Below are positions 60,124 to 64,000 of a stretch of DNA of 64,000 nt, one piece after another. The stretch lies in contig JBEKYD010000002.1 of the NCBI GenBank assembly GCA_049511335.1, positions 39,489-103,488 on the forward strand, given 5' to 3'. A program made the position numbers and the translations under genes. The number at the start of each line of letters is the position of its first letter. Within the stretch, counting starts at the first letter, position 1. The stretch is from JBEKYD01 sp049511335 (GTDB lineage Bacteria; Acidobacteriota; Terriglobia; Bryobacterales; Bryobacteraceae). The notes beneath the pieces were generated by a model that had not been told where the DNA came from, searched no databases, and saw only the letters and a list, made by a program, of their open reading frames with translations.

Positions 60124-63100
60124 TCAGCTTGCGGCGGGTAAAGCTGGCCTCCCTGGGCGATCAAACCCTTCATGCTTCGGATCGACAGGCTTTCGTTGAG
60201 CCTGCGAAATCTCCCGAAAGGTATCGAATCCCAACTTGGTCAGGTGGTCGATGATGTTCTCCGCGGTGTCGGTGGTATCAGCGTCCCCGGTCGAGTAAAG
60301 CGCGGCGAGTATGCGGGGAATGTCCTCGCTATGGCCCAGCGTCACGCGGTCTGCGGATTTTGAGCGCACGATGAGAGAGAGCGCCTGGGCACACAATTGA
60401 GGGTGCTTGGCCGCCAGCGTCAGCAGGACGCTCAATACGTGAAAGTCGGCAACGATGTCGCCACCTGTCCTTTCCAGGGTAGCGATCAGGCGATGAAGCA
60501 TCCATTCATCGTTGAATTTTCCCTCCCTGACCCACCATCCGAACTCCTTCAACTCTTCGACGTCCTTGGACTCCTTCAGCCTCCACTCCCAGAATTCCTG
60601 CAGTCTGTTCGTGTCGGGCAGCCTCTCACCGGTGCTCCCGGAATCTCTCTGGACATAGGACGTGCCACAGAAATTGACTGCCTTGCCGCGCTGTTTGGGG
60701 TTCGCCAGCCGAAAGAATTTCAGCCATGCAGCGCCTTTCTCGCCCTCCTCGCGGTAGCTGTAGGCGACCATCATGTGGACAGCGAGTCCTTCGATCGGAT
60801 CGGCCCAGAATCGCCCGGCCGGCTTGAAGCTCCTGACGTCCGATATGGCCTGCTCGTATTGCGGCTTCAGAGCCTTGTAGAGCTGCGGGAAAAACCCGTT
60901 TGCAAGGTAGGTCTCCCATGCGGCGTATCGGCGCTCAAAATCGTCGATAGGAAAGACCCGATCGATCAGCCCGGCCCCCCAGTATGGATCGTAGACGTAG
61001 AGCCATCCGAAGTACTCGCCGCAAACCGAACGCACGGTCAGCCCCGGATCGTAAGCCCGGTCCAGATGCCTTTCAAGAATAACCTTAGCTTCCACCGGGA
61101 TTCGGCTCCTGTTCTCGCCCTTGCTCTTGAGATGACGGTCGCACCAGAAGACATATGCAAAGAGCGCCCGGAAGGCGCGCCCGTGCAAGGTGTTCAAGGA
61201 AAGATTTGCAAGATCCGAGGTACTGCCGGCCGCTTCCCGTTCCGTCGCGGCGTCCCTGTGGTCGCACAGGAATTCGATGGCTCGCCAGATGTCGCCGCGA
61301 AGTGCGAATTCGGGATCAGACGGGCTGTTCGTCAGACTGGCCTCAAAAAGCGAGGCGATTTGTTGGAATACTCCATTCCATTCCGCTGACCAGGGGTTGT
61401 CCCCAGGCGTGGCCTCAAGAACGGGCAGATCGCCCGCTCTCGCCCGCTCAAGGATGCCCGTCGTGAGAGTGACGATGCCGTTCCAGTCCAGTTGAGCCTT
61501 ATTCCTGAGGCCCTTCTGCAACCCGGAGAAAAGATGATGCAGATAATCCGGCCGGAGACGGGCGTCGTTGAAGCGTGGCGCCTCCCGCGAAAATACTTCT
61601 GCGTTCTTGCCGACCACCTTGGAGAGGGTGAGCGCCAGATCCGCGTGCGAACCGGACATGAAGATGTCGGGTGGCGGCTGCCAGGACGCCAGGAGATCGA
61701 GCACACTGTCCATCGACATGGCCGCGAGTTCGGCCTCGGTCACAGGTGAAGTGGCGCTCGCCCATCCACTGCTGTGGTAGGAGAGCAGATCCGGGTGGGG
61801 GATCGCGCGCGCTTCGGCCACAGCAGTCCCGTACCGTTCAATGGACGCGGACGAAAGATGCTCCAGAATCGGGGCGAGCTTCCGCGCCGTCCATCGCTCC
61901 TGGTAGTGCTCGTCCGGCTCGCCCTTTGGCCATCGTGTCGGCCCTCTGTCCACCATCTCGAAGTAACGGGCCTGAGTCGCCTGGCTGAGTTGCGGAAACA
62001 CGTTCGCCAGCAAGAGGAAATACTCGTGCCAGGCATCGGTTGTGTCAAAGTACTCCGTAACAGCGGCCTCGATCTCTCGCATGAAGTGAGAAGCCAGTTC
62101 GCGATACAAGTGGAGCTTGAGGCGCGCGAAGACGGAGCGCGGCGGGTCCGATCTAAGTGAATTCTCCATGAAGGCCGAGGCATCCGGTCCGCCAGTCACA
62201 TGGAGATGTTCGACGTGGCGAACGAGCGTGTCCCTGATGGCGACGATCAACAGATCTCTCGGGTCCCCATGACGCCAGTTCTGTTCGTGGTCCTCAACAC
62301 CGGGCCGCCACATGCACGAGAGGTCATCGCCACTCTCTGGACCCTCACGGGAGAGAGAGGCGGAGAGAGCAACGACCAGAGCCTTGATGTATGGTGCAAG
62401 GTCGGGGGCGGGAACGACGGAGATGTGCTTCAGGACCCTTTCAAGGCGGTGAGACTTCAGCTTCTGCTCTCCGTCCAGGCGGTTGGCGAGAAGAGAAATC
62501 AGCCGCGCTGCGTCATTGTGCTGGGAGCCGGCGATGAAACTTGCGATGAGAGGATCAATGGAATAGATGAGCCAGTCAACGTACGGCTCCGCCAGCCACT
62601 GTTCGCGGTCGATCTTGTCCAGAAGGCGCCGCGCCAGCTTTGGGGGCATTTTCGCGGCGGCGTCAATGAGGCCTTTCCGCGTAGCCCAATCGTTTTTGTC
62701 TGTCTTGAGGGACTCAATGACCGCCATGACGTCGGCGCTCGCATCGGGCGCGGCGCGCGAAAGATAGTCGGCGACTTCCCACCTCGGAGACAAGAGCTGA
62801 TGTTGACCGAGGCAGCCGAGCCAGCGGACATCCGCCTTCCGGAAAAAATATCGGTAGGATTCAACATTGCGCGAGAGCAAAGCCCGGAGTTCGTCAGCAT
62901 TCGCGTGTTCCGGACCTGCTTCGAGTTGCTCATCGAGGAGCGCATAAATCTCGACCTGAAGCGGCAGGACGTACCGGTTGAGAAAGTTTTCGTATTGGAA
63001 CAACTTCTCGCGATATTCTTCCGCGGAAACCTCCTTCCCATGATGCGATACCTCAACGAAGAAATTCTGAAATTCTCGATTCCAGGTATCGTACAGCGTA

Positions 63101-63678
63101 GGGCCGAAGCCGCTGACGCCGCCCAGCGGATCGAACAGCTTCTCCAGTTGCCGGGCGTTGTTGGCCTTCTGATCTTTGGCGGCTTTTTCTTCCTCTTTGG
63201 AAAGGAGGCCTTTCCCCATGTTTGAGAGGTGGTGTGTGCTTTCGCGGATCGAGTGAGCCGACAGGGGAATTCGCTCGGGATTCGTCTCATCCAGAAGAAC
63301 CCGCAACCCGCCCTCGTACATCCGCGCCAGCTTTGGGTCGATCTCGGCGAGTCTTTTGAAGATGCGCTGCTGAAGCGGATTCAATTCGAATGGGCGGGCA
63401 GTCCACGGGGTCAGCCCAGACGGTCCAGCGGGGGGCGCCACGCCGATAACGAGACATCCGCTGGCGGTCAGCTTTATGCCGCGGGCCTGACCGGACGTTC
63501 GTTCGACCATGCCGCGATCTTCGAGGCGCTGGAGGATCTCGATGACGGCCTGATCGGATGCCACGCCCATGAGCCTCCTGAGATCGCTGATGGTGGGCGG
63601 CAGGCCGTTCTGCGCCATGTAGTCATGGACATGGCGGACCGTCTCGATTTGGCGTGCAGTCAGTTTCAGCGTGCTCAC
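60124..63678 (-). CDS. Giant LexA-type HTH protein with ~1,100-residue uncharacterised region
   Basis: A 1,184-residue protein starting at GTG 63676-63678, with AGGAGA 7-12 bases upstream. Residues 5-72 are a LexA-type winged helix: LTARQIETVRHVHDYMAQNGLPPTISDLRRLMGVASDQAVIEILQRLEDRGMVERTSG. There is no S24 self-cleavage (Ser-Lys) domain. Residues 85-1184 are mostly helical in look, with LNPLQQRIFKRLAEIDPKLARMY, a lysine/glutamate-rich linker (KGLLSKEEEKAAKDQ) and a C-terminal part (WYVYDPYWGAGLIDRVFP-like, WADPIEGLAVHMM, KEFGWWVREGKFNDEWMLHRLIATL) that recalls repeat sensor regions of large NTP-binding defence proteins, but no Walker motif was found. Its promoter holds two palindromes, so it likely represses itself. 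Function unknown. Confidence 0.8.
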   Translation of the reverse strand: MSTLKLTARQIETVRHVHDYMAQNGLPPTISDLRRLMGVASDQAVIEILQRLEDRGMVERTSGQARGIKLTASGCLVIGVAPPAGPSGLTPWTARPFELNPLQQRIFKRLAEIDPKLARMYEGGLRVLLDETNPERIPLSAHSIRESTHHLSNMGKGLLSKEEEKAAKDQKANNARQLEKLFDPLGGVSGFGPTLYDTWNREFQNFFVEVSHHGKEVSAEEYREKLFQYENFLNRYVLPLQVEIYALLDEQLEAGPEHANADELRALLSRNVESYRYFFRKADVRWLGCLGQHQLLSPRWEVADYLSRAAPDASADVMAVIESLKTDKNDWATRKGLIDAAAKMPPKLARRLLDKIDREQWLAEPYVDWLIYSIDPLIASFIAGSQHNDAARLISLLANRLDGEQKLKSHRLERVLKHISVVPAPDLAPYIKALVVALSASLSREGPESGDDLSCMWRPGVEDHEQNWRHGDPRDLLIVAIRDTLVRHVEHLHVTGGPDASAFMENSLRSDPPRSVFARLKLHLYRELASHFMREIEAAVTEYFDTTDAWHEYFLLLANVFPQLSQATQARYFEMVDRGPTRWPKGEPDEHYQERWTARKLAPILEHLSSASIERYGTAVAEARAIPHPDLLSYHSSGWASATSPVTEAELAAMSMDSVLDLLASWQPPPDIFMSGSHADLALTLSKVVGKNAEVFSREAPRFNDARLRPDYLHHLFSGLQKGLRNKAQLDWNGIVTLTTGILERARAGDLPVLEATPGDNPWSAEWNGVFQQIASLFEASLTNSPSDPEFALRGDIWRAIEFLCDHRDAATEREAAGSTSDLANLSLNTLHGRAFRALFAYVFWCDRHLKSKGENRSRIPVEAKVILERHLDRAYDPGLTVRSVCGEYFGWLYVYDPYWGAGLIDRVFPIDDFERRYAAWETYLANGFFPQLYKALKPQYEQAISDVRSFKPAGRFWADPIEGLAVHMMVAYSYREEGEKGAAWLKFFRLANPKQRGKAVNFCGTSYVQRDSGSTGERLPDTNRLQEFWEWRLKESKDVEELKEFGWWVREGKFNDEWMLHRLIATLERTGGDIVADFHVLSVLLTLAAKHPQLCAQALSLIVRSKSADRVTLGHSEDIPRILAALYSTGDADTTDTAENIIDHLTKLGFDTFREISQAQRKPVDPKHEGFDRPGRPALPAAS

Positions 63679-63697
63679 AATGGATCTCCTAAACCTT

Positions 63698-63748
63698 AGA
63701 TTACACTGAGTAAATACTCAGGTCAAGAGCTACTGAGTAAAAACTCAG
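63698..63748 (-). promoter_or_regulatory. Promoter with two operator palindromes for the LexA-like gene
   Basis: On the minus strand TTGACC (63721-63726), a 17-base spacer and TAATCT (63698-63703). Palindrome CTGAGTA-AA-TACTCAG (63706-63721) fills the spacer; CTGAGT-AAAA-ACTCAG (63733-63748) lies just upstream of the -35 box. Centres are 27 bases apart. Binding there would block RNA polymerase. Confidence 0.82.
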
Positions 63749-64000
63749 CTTTTCTCTTGCTGGGATGCAGACAATACGGTCGGTGGACCATTTAGCGGCA
63801 GATGGAGAACTAGCTACCGCCCGCTTGCGCGCAGATTGCACGCGATCTGCGCCAGCACCGCGCTCGTCCAGGATTTTTGTGTTAGCGGCGGCGGGGGAGG
63901 GAACCATTTTGGCGGGCTAGAGAGCGCCACACCGCGAATGCTGGGTGGCGGTGAGTGGCGACATGGGGGCGTGTGGGGCGAATCGGCATTCCGCCCTTCG
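63749..64000. other. Right-end sequence without a gene
   Basis: About 250 bases upstream of the LexA-like gene promoter. No convincing start of a divergent gene and no repeat family seen; a minus-strand frame through 63701-63907 is not supported by any motif. Confidence 0.4.

Noticed and set aside
63701..63907. 68-residue minus-strand protein upstream of the LexA-like gene
   Set aside because: It covers the promoter and both palindromes and shows no protein features.

Overview
The window looks like a chromosomal piece from an Acidobacteriota bacterium of the Solibacter/Bryobacter type. This is inferred from the high GC, a PknB-type kinase fused to a PD40 propeller, secreted S9 peptidases and amidohydrolases, a 1,085-residue VPS10/BNR-repeat protein, and many short palindromic intergenic repeats. 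No rRNA operon or intact tRNA gene was found. Coding is dense and on both strands.

Layout. 1-5.5 kb (minus strand): a six-gene run with two UroD-like methyltransferase paralogues (one cut by the window edge), a corrinoid protein, a homocysteine S-methyltransferase homologue, a TIM-barrel isomerase and a phytanoyl-CoA-dioxygenase-like enzyme; it reads as a cobalamin-dependent demethylation cluster of unknown substrate. 5.5-9.1 kb: a restriction/methylase remnant, an orphan HigA antitoxin with a perfect operator, a secreted amidohydrolase and a PilT ATPase. 9.2-14 kb (plus): phosphoesterase, prfB with its programmed +1 frameshift, tsaC/sua5, and a glycosyltransferase-like membrane protein. 14-21.5 kb (minus): the VPS10-like protein, a nucleotidyltransferase with a 54-residue partner, and the rapZ-hpf-rpoN block. 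21.6-31.2 kb: an accessory, decaying region with broken toxin-antitoxin modules, a frameshifted HTH/SEC-C gene, a 3' half of a tRNA-Phe-like gene, chimeric gene remnants and two intact secreted enzymes (S9 peptidase, PL10-like pectate lyase). 31.4-41.8 kb: housekeeping and envelope genes (mnmE, ychF, moxR, porin, nudix, mbfA, hypF). 41.87-41.98 kb: a candidate small RNA with its own promoter and terminator. 42-51.6 kb: metabolic genes (HpaI-type aldolase, glycerate 2-kinase, purU, FAD oxidoreductase) and a polytopic membrane protein. 51.7-60 kb: kinase, HtrA-like protease, PHP-domain protein and small hypothetical genes.

The two most noteworthy signals are these. (1) At the right end, 60.1-63.75 kb, a 1,184-residue protein has a LexA-type winged helix followed by about 1,100 residues of unrecognised, apparently helical sequence. 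Two 16-bp palindromes sit in and next to its sigma70-type promoter, which strongly suggests autoregulation; this is a candidate stress- or defence-responsive system. (2) At least four times (HigA, BrnA-like, ParD-like, VapB-like) the antitoxin or DNA-binding partner is intact while the toxin is absent, truncated or internally deleted. The DUF4160/DUF2442 pair at 56 kb shows the same asymmetry.

Several families of short palindromes recur. One has entered a coding sequence in frame (50.6 kb), and another supplies the last codons and stop of the homocysteine methyltransferase gene (2.7 kb).
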